Source of the DNA: Pseudomonas guariconensis
Lineage (GTDB): Bacteria; Pseudomonadota; Gammaproteobacteria; Pseudomonadales; Pseudomonadaceae
Length of the DNA: 64,000 nucleotides
Assembly (NCBI RefSeq): GCF_024127895.1
Contig: NZ_JAMYBK010000015.1
Span: 1-64,000, forward strand
Direction of reading: 5' to 3'
The notes under the pieces are model-generated. The model had not been told where the DNA came from. It saw nothing but the letters and a program-made list of their open reading frames with translations, and made no database searches. This document shows, one piece after another, positions 17,718-26,719 of this stretch; position 1 is the stretch's first letter, and the number at the start of each line of letters is the position of its first letter. The translations under genes and the position numbers were made by a program.

Positions 17718-19094
17718 TCAGCCGAACAGGCTGGCGTCGACGTCCAAGCCAGCATCGCGCATCTGGGCCAGCTTGTAGCGCAGGGTGCGCGGGCTGATGC
17801 CCAGGCGTTCGGCGGCTTCCTTGCGGCGGCCGCGCTCGGCGCGCAGGGTGTCGATGATCATCTGGAATTCGTGGCGGCGCATGTCGTCGCCCAGGGCGCC
17901 GACTTGCTGCGCCTCGACCGCCTGTGGCGTGACGGCCATTGGCGCGGGGGCCGACAAGGCAACAGCACCGCCCAGACAGAAATCCGCCGCTTCGATCACC
18001 CCGCCCTGCTGCAGGATCAGCGCCCGTTGCAGGGCGTTGTCGAGCTCGCGCACGTTGCCCGGCCAGGCATGGCTTACCAGGCATGCGCGGGCGTCGGCAG
18101 ACAGGCGCACTGGCGCGTGCTTCATCTTCGCCACATGGCGCGCCAGCAGGCGCTCGGCCAGCGGCAGGATATCGGCGCTGCGTTCGCGCAGCGGGCGCCA
18201 GGCCAGGGGGAAGACCGACAGGCGATAGTACAGGTCTTCGCGGAAACGCCCGGCCGCCACTTCGCCCGCCAGGTCGCGGTTGGTAGTGGCCAGCACGCGA
18301 ATGTCCAGGGCGATCGGCTTGCGCCCGCCGACCCGCTCCACTTCCCGCTCCTGCAGCACGCGCAGGAGCTTGGCCTGCAGGCCAAGGGGCATCTCGGAGA
18401 TCTCGTCGAGCAGCAGGGTGCCACCGTCGGCCTGCTCGAACTTGCCTTCCTGGGCGGCGATGGCGCCAGTGAAGGCGCCCTTCTCGTGGCCGAACAGCGT
18501 GGCTTCGAGCATGTTGTCGGGGATCGCCGCGCAGTTGATCGCCACGAAAGGCTGCGCTGCCCGTGGCGACTGCTGGTGGATGTAGCGCGCCAGGACTTCC
18601 TTGCCGGTGCCGGACTCACCGGAGATGAGCACGGTCGAGTCGCTGCGTGCCACCCGCGCCGCCAGCTCGAGCAATTGCCGGCTGGCCGGCTCGCAAGCCA
18701 CCGGCCCTTCCTCATCGGCACCGCCCATGCGCCCAGCGGCATGCCGCTCCACCAGGCTGAGCAGGGCCTTGGGCTCGAACGGCTTGACCAAATAATCGAC
18801 GGCGCCCTGGCGCATGGCCTCCACGGCACGTTCCACCGCCGCATGGGCGGTCATCAGCAGCACCGGCAACTGCGGGTGATGGCGGCGCAATTGGGCCAGC
18901 AACTGGTGGCCGTCCATACCCGGCATGTTCACATCGCTGACCACCAGGCTGAAGGACTCGCCAGCCACCGCTTCGAGCGCCGCCTCGGCGCTGCCCACGG
19001 CGTGGTAGGAGAAACCACCGATCTCCAGGGTATCGGCCAGGGCCTGGCGCAGGACGCGATCGTCTTCGACCAGCAACACCTTGATGGCCATCAC
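17718..19094 (-). CDS. fleR: Sigma54-dependent response regulator FleR
   Basis: FleR activates class III flagellar operons after phosphorylation by FleS. The 458-residue protein has a receiver domain with Asp54 in VVSDVNMPGMDG, a sigma54 AAA+ domain with Walker A GESGTGKE and the GAFTGA loop ([10 protein letters not shown]), and a C-terminal Fis-type helix-turn-helix (RKEAAERLGISPRTLRYKL). The start overlaps the fleS stop (ATGA). The two leading ATGs (MMAIKV) are both possible starts. Confidence 0.96.
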   Translation of the reverse strand: MMAIKVLLVEDDRVLRQALADTLEIGGFSYHAVGSAEAALEAVAGESFSLVVSDVNMPGMDGHQLLAQLRRHHPQLPVLLMTAHAAVERAVEAMRQGAVDYLVKPFEPKALLSLVERHAAGRMGGADEEGPVACEPASRQLLELAARVARSDSTVLISGESGTGKEVLARYIHQQSPRAAQPFVAINCAAIPDNMLEATLFGHEKGAFTGAIAAQEGKFEQADGGTLLLDEISEMPLGLQAKLLRVLQEREVERVGGRKPIALDIRVLATTNRDLAGEVAAGRFREDLYYRLSVFPLAWRPLRERSADILPLAERLLARHVAKMKHAPVRLSADARACLVSHAWPGNVRELDNALQRALILQQGGVIEAADFCLGGAVALSAPAPMAVTPQAVEAQQVGALGDDMRRHEFQMIIDTLRAERGRRKEAAERLGISPRTLRYKLAQMRDAGLDVDASLFG

Positions 19095-20308
19095 ACGCCC
19101 CCCGCCCGATCAGCGCCGATCAACGGCAGCTCCACCCGCACGCAGGTGCCACGACCCACCTTCGAGCGCACCTGCAGACTGCCCTGGTGCGCGCGCACCA
19201 CAGCCTTGACCACCGCCAGCCCCAGGCCGGTGCCGGTGGCCTTGGTGGTCAGGAACGGCTCGCCCAGGCGCGCCAGCAATTCGGCGTCGATGCCGCAGCC
19301 GGCATCGCTGACGCACAGGTGCAGCGACTGCTCCCGGCGGTACAGGTGCACCTTGAGCCGCGCCGGCCCCTGGCTGGCCTGCAGGGCATTCTCGATCAGG
19401 TTGAGCAAGGCACCCACCAGGGTGTCGCGGTTGCACAGCAACTCGCCCAGGTGACTGTCGCACTGCCAACGCACCGCATGCCCCTGGACATGGGCCTGGG
19501 CCGCTTGCTGCAAGGCCTGGAACAATGCCTTCGGGCTCACTCGGTCGCCCAGCGGCAGCTCGCCACGGGCGAACACCAGCATGTCGCGGACCTGATGCTC
19601 CAGCTCGTGCAGGCGCTCCTTGAGGTTGCCGGCGAACCGTTGGCGGGTTTCTGTTGGCAGGTCGTTTTCGCTATCGGCCAGGTGGCTGGCGTAGAGCATG
19701 GCCGCCGACAAGGGGGTACGGATCTGGTGGGCCAGGGAGGCGACCATGCGCCCCAGGGACGACAGGCGCTCGTGGCGCGCCAGCTGGTGTTGCAGGCGGC
19801 GGGTTTCGGTCAGGTCGTTGAGCAGCACCAGTTGCCCGGGCTCGGCATCCAGCGAGCGCGTGGCGATGGACAGGCGTCGGCCATCGCGCAGGGACACTTC
19901 GTGGCCATCGTCCTTGCGCGGGGCGAAGCTGCGGGCGATCACCTGGCGCCACAGTTCGCCGACCAAGGGTTCGCCAAGCAGCTCGCACGCGGCGGGGTTG
20001 GCTTCGCGCACATAGCCTTGGCCATCGATCACGATCACGCCGCCTGGGAGCAGGTCCAGCAGGTTCTGCAGGCGGTTGGCCAGGCGTTCCTTCTCGCCCA
20101 GCTCGGCCATGCGCTGGGCGCTGACCACCGCCAGCTCGCCCTTGAGCTCGCTGACCCGCGCCTCGAGCATGCTGTAGGACGCGTTGAGCTGGCTGGACAC
20201 CTGGTTGAACAGGGCGAACGCCTGCTCGAGGCCCTGTCGGCTTTCCTGCTCGACCAGGGTTCGGCCCTGCGGATCGGGGATTCGGGAAATGTGGGCGGCC
20301 TGGGGCAT
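19091..20308 (-). CDS. fleS: Sensor histidine kinase FleS
   Basis: FleS is the soluble kinase partner of FleR. The 405-residue protein has no membrane span. It has an N-terminal coiled coil (about 35-80), a PAS domain (about 80-165), a dimerisation/phosphoacceptor block SLAHQIRTPLSAA with His194, and a HATPase domain with NLIENALQAS, SDAGCGID and TKATGTGLGLAVVK. In Pseudomonas it reads an assembly-state or cytoplasmic signal. A sigma54 promoter lies upstream at 20363-20377. Confidence 0.95.
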   Translation of the reverse strand: MPQAAHISRIPDPQGRTLVEQESRQGLEQAFALFNQVSSQLNASYSMLEARVSELKGELAVVSAQRMAELGEKERLANRLQNLLDLLPGGVIVIDGQGYVREANPAACELLGEPLVGELWRQVIARSFAPRKDDGHEVSLRDGRRLSIATRSLDAEPGQLVLLNDLTETRRLQHQLARHERLSSLGRMVASLAHQIRTPLSAAMLYASHLADSENDLPTETRQRFAGNLKERLHELEHQVRDMLVFARGELPLGDRVSPKALFQALQQAAQAHVQGHAVRWQCDSHLGELLCNRDTLVGALLNLIENALQASQGPARLKVHLYRREQSLHLCVSDAGCGIDAELLARLGEPFLTTKATGTGLGLAVVKAVVRAHQGSLQVRSKVGRGTCVRVELPLIGADRAGGV

Positions 20309-20362
20309 CGTGCTTTCTCGCGTGGCTGACCGTCATAAAACCGGTATGGTGCCAGCGGTGTA

Positions 20363-20377
20363 GCAATAGCCGTGCCG
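20363..20377 (-). promoter_or_regulatory. Sigma54 promoter of fleSR
   Basis: CGGCACGGCTATTGC on the minus strand has exact GG-N10-GC spacing and a GGCACGG...TTGC core. Transcription is expected near 20351, about 43 nt before the fleS ATG. FleQ is the known activator of fleSR in Pseudomonas. Confidence 0.8.
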
Positions 20378-20559
20378 GGTGGGGGAGCGGGGGAACTTTC
20401 GGCTGACGGAGGAGCATGGATGTGCGGGCTGCTTTACCAATTACGCCCCTGACTGTCTCGGGGCAACACCGAACCCTGTAGGAGCTTGTCCGCGAATAGG
20501 CCACCTCATTTCACTGGCAGAGCTGTGCAATCCCTGGCACTACATTATTGGGATGGTGT

Positions 20560-20860
20560 GAATATCCATTCGCGGCGGCGATGCCACTGGCGCTTTTCGC
20601 CTTTACGGCGACCTACTTTTGCTCTCGGGCAAAAGTAGGCAAAAACCGCCTGCTCCATCATACGGCCCCTACGCTGCGCTCCGGGGTTCCCTCGCGCCGG
20701 CATTGCTCCCGTGAGGACCGCGCTGACGGGCCGTCCTGGCCCGCAGCGCTTGACGGCCATCCATGGCCGTCACCTCACTACGCAATGCCTCTGCTCGGCC
20801 TCCTGAAGTCGCGATTGGCGGCGCCTGAGCTGGCGTGCGACAAGATCAAGAGCCGGGCAG
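20560..20860. repeat. Dispersed intergenic element with two perfect hairpins
   Basis: About 300 bp of non-coding DNA begins near cattcgcggcggcgatgcca. It contains cctacttttg and caaaagtagg (20612-20621 and 20630-20639, an 8-nt loop) and, further on, tgacggccat and atggccgtca (20751-20772, a 2-nt loop). The pair CCTACTTTTG/CAAAAGTAGG followed by a tacggccccta...ctccggggttcc block recalls a dispersed sequence I remember from many Pseudomonas genomes, function unknown to me. Frames that cross it are not credible proteins. It lies in the 885-bp gap between fleS and fleQ. Confidence 0.6.
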
Positions 20861-20920
20861 GTCGCTGCGCGCCTGCTGGGGCAAGGCGGGGCAAGGCAAT
20901 GGCCTTTTGGTTGGCTGTTC

Positions 20921-21036
20921 CGGCCTATTCGCGGGCAAGCCCGCTCCCACAAGGGGTCGAGTCGATCACGGATGATGGGGCTTGCAGAGCCCCCTGTGGG
21001 AGCCGGTTTACCGGCGATGGGCTGCAAGGCAGCCCC
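20921..21036. repeat. REPIN: two REP palindromes in opposite orientation
   Basis: One REP (tattcgcgggcaagcccgct, 20926-20945, with cccaca after it) and a second inverted one (ctgtgggagccggtttaccg, from 20994, ending gctgcaaggcagcccc) flank a short spacer. This is the usual doublet layout of REP elements mobilised by RAYT transposases. It lies between fleQ and the fleS promoter region. 21037-21193 contains a degenerate continuation and no gene. Confidence 0.75.
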
Positions 21037-21193
21037 AGGCCTCGAAGGCTCTCACTGCTTCTCGGGACAATACCGAACCTGTGCAGACATTGCTCTAATG
21101 TCAGTCAAGCCTTCGATAGCCGTCTTTGGGGCCGCTTCGCAGCCCTTGCAAACCCCGATGGTGCAGTCAGGCGGTGTAACGCAGCGATCTGCG

Positions 21194-22669
<1,476 letters not shown>

Positions 22670-22789
22670 GCGTTAGGAACTTCCCTAGTCATTTCGACGC
22701 CCGAGGGCGTGCTCGACATCATTCCGACTGGATGATCAGTGCTCGGACGTCTGAATTTGCGAAAACAGTCACTAGTTAAGTTAAAAAAA

Positions 22790-22817
22790 CGCACACTGTC
22801 AAATTAATGGCGCGTTT
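22790..22817. terminator. Possible hairpin ending fliT
   Basis: Arms aaaacgc (22786-22792 region) and gcgtttt (22812-22818) enclose about 19 AT-rich bases and are followed by Ts on either strand. It lies just after fliT (stop at 22835) and would end fliS-fliT. The long loop makes it weak, and it overlaps the FleQ-box-like site. Confidence 0.35.
22798..22811. promoter_or_regulatory. FleQ-box-like palindrome upstream of fleQ
   Basis: GTCAAATTAATGGC, read on the other strand as GCCATTAATTTGAC, agrees at 12 of 14 positions with the reported P. aeruginosa FleQ box GTCaNTAAAtTGAC. A half-site, GTCACTA, lies at 22768-22774. It is flanked by aaaacgc and gcgtttt arms that may form the fliT terminator. 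Its position upstream of fleQ suggests autoregulation; the match is by eye. Confidence 0.5.
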
Positions 22818-22834
22818 TTCTATACCGTCCAGCG

Positions 22835-23131
22835 TCAGCTGAACAAATGGTATACCTTTGCGGCATTTTTCGCCTGACGAATCTGCGTCATCTCGTCGAC
22901 TATCGATTGACGTTCACCACTTGCAATTTCAATGAGTTGCCGATAAACGCCGAGCAGCTGCTCTAGACTGCCCCTTACCGCTTCCTCATTGAGCGAGGCT
23001 TCGACCAGCACCTCATCGACACACAGCCGGCACTCGAGATCGAGCTCGCCAATCGTATCCCAATCCCGACTATCCAGTGCCGCCAGCAGCGCCTCACGGG
23101 TCTGCTCTATACGCTCGATCACCTCGCTCAT
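22835..23131 (-). CDS. fliT: Flagellar chaperone FliT-like protein
   Basis: This is a 98-residue helical protein starting MSEVIERIEQTREALLAALD, with GGGAG 6 bases upstream. The frame is open further, to 23170, but that start would overlap fliS. It follows fliS with a 13-bp gap, the place of FliT/FleP in Pseudomonas. FliT proteins bind the FliD cap before export. Identification rests on size, helical character and position; sequence conservation is weak. Confidence 0.75.
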   Translation of the reverse strand: MSEVIERIEQTREALLAALDSRDWDTIGELDLECRLCVDEVLVEASLNEEAVRGSLEQLLGVYRQLIEIASGERQSIVDEMTQIRQAKNAAKVYHLFS

Positions 23132-23144
23132 GGCAATCTCCCAA

Positions 23145-23540
23145 TCAGATGGATGGCGACGGGTCGCCAATCGCGTCCCAGCCTTCCTTGACCGTGATCA
23201 GCAGGCGCGCCACTTCATCGATGATCGCCGGATCGTTTTGCACGTTGGCCTCGACCAGGCGCCGGCTCATGTAGGTATATAGGCTGTCCAGGTCGGCCAG
23301 ACTGTCAGCATGGTTTTCCAGATCCAACCCTTCGCGCAGGCCGCCGATGATGTCGATGGCCTTGCCGATCAGGATGCCGCGCTGGGCGATATCGTTGCGC
23401 GCCATGGCGCCCTTGGCCTGGGCCAGGCGATCGAGGCCGCCTTGCATGAGCATCTGCACCAGACGGTGCGGGCTGGCCTCGGAGGTCTGCGCCACACCAT
23501 TGACTTTCTGGTACTGCCGAAGGGCCAACATCGGGTTCAT
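23145..23540 (-). CDS. fliS: Flagellin export chaperone FliS
   Basis: FliS binds the C-terminus of unexported flagellin. The 131-residue protein opens MNPMLALRQYQKVNGVAQTS, and has the conserved PHRLVQMLMQGGLDRLAQAKGA helix and the LYTYMSRRLVEAN segment. It is separated from fliD by a strong terminator and carries its own sigma28 promoter, so it is probably transcribed with the late genes, as fliS-fliT. Confidence 0.96.
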   Translation of the reverse strand: MNPMLALRQYQKVNGVAQTSEASPHRLVQMLMQGGLDRLAQAKGAMARNDIAQRGILIGKAIDIIGGLREGLDLENHADSLADLDSLYTYMSRRLVEANVQNDPAIIDEVARLLITVKEGWDAIGDPSPSI

Positions 23541-23580
23541 GGATCTACCTCGTTGCAGCGAAAAGGTTGCGTATACCTGT

Positions 23581-23607
23581 GTATCGTCGGTACGTCAAAA
23601 AACTTTA
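23581..23607 (-). promoter_or_regulatory. Sigma28 (FliA) promoter of fliS-fliT
   Basis: The minus strand reads TAAAGTTT, 11 bases, GACGATAC, against the FliA consensus TAAAGTTT-N11-GCCGATAA. The -35 is exact and the -10 has two changes. It lies about 40-70 bp before the fliS ATG, just after the fliD terminator. Confidence 0.8.
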
Positions 23608-23617
23608 GCGGGGAAGC

Positions 23618-23657
23618 AAAAAGCCCGGCGCGTCGAACGTGACGCTGCCGGGCTTTT
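23618..23657 (-). terminator. Rho-independent terminator of fliD
   Basis: Arms aaaaagcccggc and gccgggctttt pair around about 17 bases, and the minus strand runs into a T-tract. It lies 16 bp after the fliD stop and before the fliS promoter. Confidence 0.85.
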
Positions 23658-23672
23658 GGCACCAGGCGTCGA

Positions 23673-25088
23673 TCAGGACTTCTTGGCTTGGGCGTTGATC
23701 GCTTCGAAGATCGAGGTGATCTGGTCGGCCTGGGCTTTCATCTTGCCCAGGGCGGCGTCCAGGGCCACGTATTTCCTGGTCAGCGACTCGGTTAGGGACT
23801 CGGTGCGACGATCCAAGGCTTCCTGCTGATCCAACAGGTTCTTGGCGGTCTTGTCCAGGTTGGACTTGCGCGTCGCCAGACTACCATCGGTCTTATTGTA
23901 CGGATCAATGGCCTTATTCATCCGCTCGAAGACACCATTCGTGCCAGTAAAAAGCTCTTGGATCTCGGGACCGAGCTTCTTGTCATCCAGCGCAGCAGTA
24001 AACTTGACACTATTGAATTCGAGCGTGCCATCTTTCTGGGTATTGATACCCAACTGACTCAGAGAGGTGAGCTTGTCACCGGCGCCCACCTCGCTCAATA
24101 CCTTGCGAATGTCGCCCAGCAAGGAGCGAGTGGTAGGATCGTTGGTAAGCGGACCAAGCAGTAGATTGTCATCATCGTCGCGAGTGCTGGTGGTCAGCGA
24201 GATAATCGCCTTTTGCAACGTGTTGTAGGCATCGACGAAACTCTGGACAGACTTTTTCAACCCCTCATTGTCCGCTGCGATGGTAAGCGCCGTCGGCGAA
24301 CGGGTACCGTCAGCGGCCTTGGCGCTGACGCCCGTGAGTTCGAGTGTCATGCCACTGATAGCGTCGCTGACGGTATTGCTCGCGCTCTTGACCTTCAGAC
24401 CATCGATCGTCAGCTCGGCATCTTGAGCCATGGCTGTGATATAGCCAGCCCCCGTACCACTCATCTGCGCGGTGCCATCGATTTCCAGCTCAGGGATCCC
24501 GCTCACGGAGATATCGCTACCAGCACCGGTGGTGGCAGAACTGAGCACGAGCCGCGCACCACCCTCCTCGTTGATGATGTTGGCAGAGATACCGCTGGCC
24601 CCCAGCTCCTTGTTGATCTGGTCCCGCACGCTCTGCAACGTCGCGTCGCTGGCTACGTCGACCTTGTAGGTCTTGCCACCTTGGCTGATGGTCATCTCAC
24701 CCGCAGTGATCGCGGAAGTAGCGCCTCCCTCGAACTGCTGACTGGCGACCTTGGAACCGGTGGCCAACTGATTAACGACGATGTCGTAATTTCCAGCTAC
24801 TGCGCTATTGCTGGACTTGACCTTGATCACAGCCTCGTTGGCCGACTTAGCCGCGTAGGCATTGAAGGACGGCGCATTCTTGTCGTTTAGCTTCTTCATG
24901 GCGTCCTGGAACGCCGTGAGGGCACTGCGCAGCGCACCGATACCCGAGATCATCGCACTGTTGTTGCTGGTCTGGCGCTTGATCTGCGCCTGTTTCGCCG
25001 CAGTGTCGGACTCGACCAAGGCCTTGACGATGCCCGAGATATCGAGACCGGAACCCAGGCCAGTGGAAGAAGTAATCGGGCTTGCCAT
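23673..25088 (-). CDS. fliD: Flagellar filament cap / hook-associated protein 2, FliD
   Basis: FliD caps the filament and directs flagellin folding; in Pseudomonas it also contributes to mucin adhesion. The 471-residue product has the N-terminal FliD signature (SSTGLGSGLDISGIVKALV), a central variable domain, and a C-terminal coiled-coil domain (NLLDQQEALDRRTESLTESL, then TRKYVALDAALGKMK). It follows flaG by 78 bp, and a terminator lies behind it. Confidence 0.95.
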   Translation of the reverse strand: MASPITSSTGLGSGLDISGIVKALVESDTAAKQAQIKRQTSNNSAMISGIGALRSALTAFQDAMKKLNDKNAPSFNAYAAKSANEAVIKVKSSNSAVAGNYDIVVNQLATGSKVASQQFEGGATSAITAGEMTISQGGKTYKVDVASDATLQSVRDQINKELGASGISANIINEEGGARLVLSSATTGAGSDISVSGIPELEIDGTAQMSGTGAGYITAMAQDAELTIDGLKVKSASNTVSDAISGMTLELTGVSAKAADGTRSPTALTIAADNEGLKKSVQSFVDAYNTLQKAIISLTTSTRDDDDNLLLGPLTNDPTTRSLLGDIRKVLSEVGAGDKLTSLSQLGINTQKDGTLEFNSVKFTAALDDKKLGPEIQELFTGTNGVFERMNKAIDPYNKTDGSLATRKSNLDKTAKNLLDQQEALDRRTESLTESLTRKYVALDAALGKMKAQADQITSIFEAINAQAKKS

Positions 25089-25166
25089 GCTGTTGTCCCT
25101 CTCGTTAACGCGTCAGCCTCGCTGCTGCAAGACTGACATGAATCACGTCATTTCGCTCGCCGCCGG

Positions 25167-25520
25167 TCAGACCTTGGCGTCGAACAGAACACTCTTGACA
25201 TCGCTCAGGCTGTGGGCGATCCGCAGGGCCTCCTCCGAGGGAATCTGGCGAATCAGCTCACCCGTGTCGCTGGCGATGACCTTGACCACGATCTTGCCGG
25301 AATCCTCGTCGGTGGAGAATTCCAGGTTGCGCCGGGTCTCTTTCAGGAACTTCTCGATCTCCGAGACGGCATCCTTGACCTTATCGGTATCCTGCACTTC
25401 GACAGGGCTTTTCTTTTCGCCATCGCCGGAAGCATCAACGACCAACCGGGCGGCCGGATTTTCGGCAACCTGCTCAGTTGAACGCGCAGCCGGGTAAGAC
25501 AGGTTCAGCGTGACGCTCAT
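25167..25520 (-). CDS. flaG: FlaG family flagellar protein
   Basis: This is a 117-residue protein of the FlaG family, usually linked to filament length. The conserved C-terminal half is LEFSTDEDSGKIVVKVIASD, then TGELIRQIPSEEAL. I choose MSVTLNLSYP as the start, because ggag stands 8 bases upstream; the frame extends 5 codons further. It lies between the fliC terminator and fliD. No promoter is seen in the 25-bp gap, so it may depend on readthrough or an unseen promoter. Confidence 0.9.
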   Translation of the reverse strand: MSVTLNLSYPAARSTEQVAENPAARLVVDASGDGEKKSPVEVQDTDKVKDAVSEIEKFLKETRRNLEFSTDEDSGKIVVKVIASDTGELIRQIPSEEALRIAHSLSDVKSVLFDAKV

Positions 25521-25544
25521 GTCCATCTCCAGCACCTCACAATG

Positions 25545-25580
25545 AAAAAGCGGGGAAGCGCCGCGCGTGCACTTCCCCGC
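25545..25580 (-). terminator. Rho-independent terminator of fliC
   Basis: Arms gcggggaag and cttccccgc flank a GC-rich loop, and the minus strand continues into TTTTTC. It begins 16 bp after the fliC stop. Confidence 0.85.
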
Positions 25581-25596
25581 CGATAACCATCAGCGA

Positions 25597-26448
25597 TTAC
25601 TGAAGCAGCTTCAGAACAGCGGATGGCAGCTGGTTGGCCTGAGCCAGAACCGAGGTCGAAGCTTGCTGCAGGGTCTGCTGTTTGGTCAACTGAGCAGTTT
25701 CAGCGGCGAAGTCGGTGTCCTGTACACGGCCACGGGCAGCTTCGGCGTTCTCGTTAATGTTCTGCAGGTTGTTGATGGTGCTGGTCAGGCGGTTCTGAGA
25801 GGCACCCAGGTCAGCACGAGTAGTGTTGATTTCTTGCAGAGCCGTATCAATTGCCGCGATAGCAGCTTGGAAGTTGGTTTCAGCGGTAGCACTATCGGCA
25901 CCCGTAATAATGGTGCCAGCCAAATCACTGAGCGCGCCACCACTACTCATATCTTTGGACAGGTCGATTGTGATCTGATCGTTAGCGGTCGCACCAGAAC
26001 CAACTTGGAATGTCATCGAACCAGCAGTGCTATCCAGCAGGAACTTTCCATTCAACTGAGTACTGGCTGCAATCCGGTCAATCTCTTCGAGCATAGATTG
26101 GTATTCAGCATCCAGAGCTGCGCGATCGTCTTCACTGTTGGAGTCGTTTCGCGACTGAACAGCCAGTTCACGCATACGCTGCAGGATGTTGGTTTGCTCT
26201 TGCATCGCACCTTCAGCGGTCTGGGCGATGGAGATACCGTCGTTGGCGTTCTTGATCGCCATGGTCTGACCACGGATCTGCGAAGTCATGCGGGTAGCGA
26301 TCTGCAGGCCAGCGGCGTCATCCTTGGCACTGTTGATTTTCAGGCCAGAGGACAGACGAGTCATCGAGGTGCTCAGTGCGTCGGAAGCACGGTTCAGGTT
26401 CTTCTGAACGCCCAGAGAGGTGGTATTGGTGTTTACAGTCAAAGCCAT
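25597..26448 (-). CDS. fliC: Flagellin FliC
   Basis: FliC is the filament subunit. The 283-residue protein has the conserved N-terminal D0/D1 (MALTVNTNTTSLGVQKNLNR, LSSGLKINSAKDDAAGLQIA) and C-terminal D1/D0 (NLQNINENAEAARGRVQDTD and the final helix ending PSAVLKLLQ). Only about 100 residues lie between them, so surface domains D2/D3 are nearly absent; this is much shorter than P. aeruginosa flagellin. A sigma28 promoter precedes it and a terminator follows, making it monocistronic. Confidence 0.97.
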   Translation of the reverse strand: MALTVNTNTTSLGVQKNLNRASDALSTSMTRLSSGLKINSAKDDAAGLQIATRMTSQIRGQTMAIKNANDGISIAQTAEGAMQEQTNILQRMRELAVQSRNDSNSEDDRAALDAEYQSMLEEIDRIAASTQLNGKFLLDSTAGSMTFQVGSGATANDQITIDLSKDMSSGGALSDLAGTIITGADSATAETNFQAAIAAIDTALQEINTTRADLGASQNRLTSTINNLQNINENAEAARGRVQDTDFAAETAQLTKQQTLQQASTSVLAQANQLPSAVLKLLQ

Positions 26449-26529
26449 GACGAATTCCTCGTTGGATGGGTACTACGGCTTCCGGCCTTGGCAATTCGCC
26501 GGGGGTGGCACAGAGAACCTTCGTAATTG

Positions 26530-26556
26530 TTATCGTCGCCAGGGCGGGTTGCTTTA
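26530..26556 (-). promoter_or_regulatory. Sigma28 (FliA) promoter of fliC
   Basis: The minus strand reads TAAA, 15 bases, GACGATAA, one base from GCCGATAA. It is placed about 80-110 bp before the fliC ATG, giving a leader of roughly 70 nt that could hold post-transcriptional control. Confidence 0.85.
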
Positions 26557-26670
26557 GGGATTTTTCAAAAAAAATTGCTGGCATCCTGCCAGCCCAGTGA
26601 AATCAAGGACTTGACGCCAAGATACCGACAACCACTGGCATGCTCATTCTCTTGATCGAACGGGCAGGAA

Positions 26671-26700
26671 CAAAAACGCCGCCTGGAAAGCGGCGGCGTT
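26671..26700 (-). terminator. Terminator of the KAS III gene
   Basis: Arms aacgccgcc and ggcggcgtt enclose an 8-nt loop, and the minus strand runs on into TTTTTG. It lies 20 bp after the ketoacyl synthase stop and isolates it from fliC. Confidence 0.85.
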
Positions 26701-26719
26701 CAGGCTGGCGAGCAGCAGA

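Noticed and set aside
20334..20354. Second sigma54-like sequence TGGCACCATACCGG upstream of fleS
   Set aside because: The -24 half is good but the -12 position reads CGGT instead of TTGC. The site at 20363-20377 is clearly better.
20545..20760. 71-residue minus-strand frame containing YFCPRAKVGRRKGEKRQW
   Set aside because: It is translated from the CAAAAGTAGG hairpin element. Similar short products are likely wherever the element occurs and do not prove a gene.
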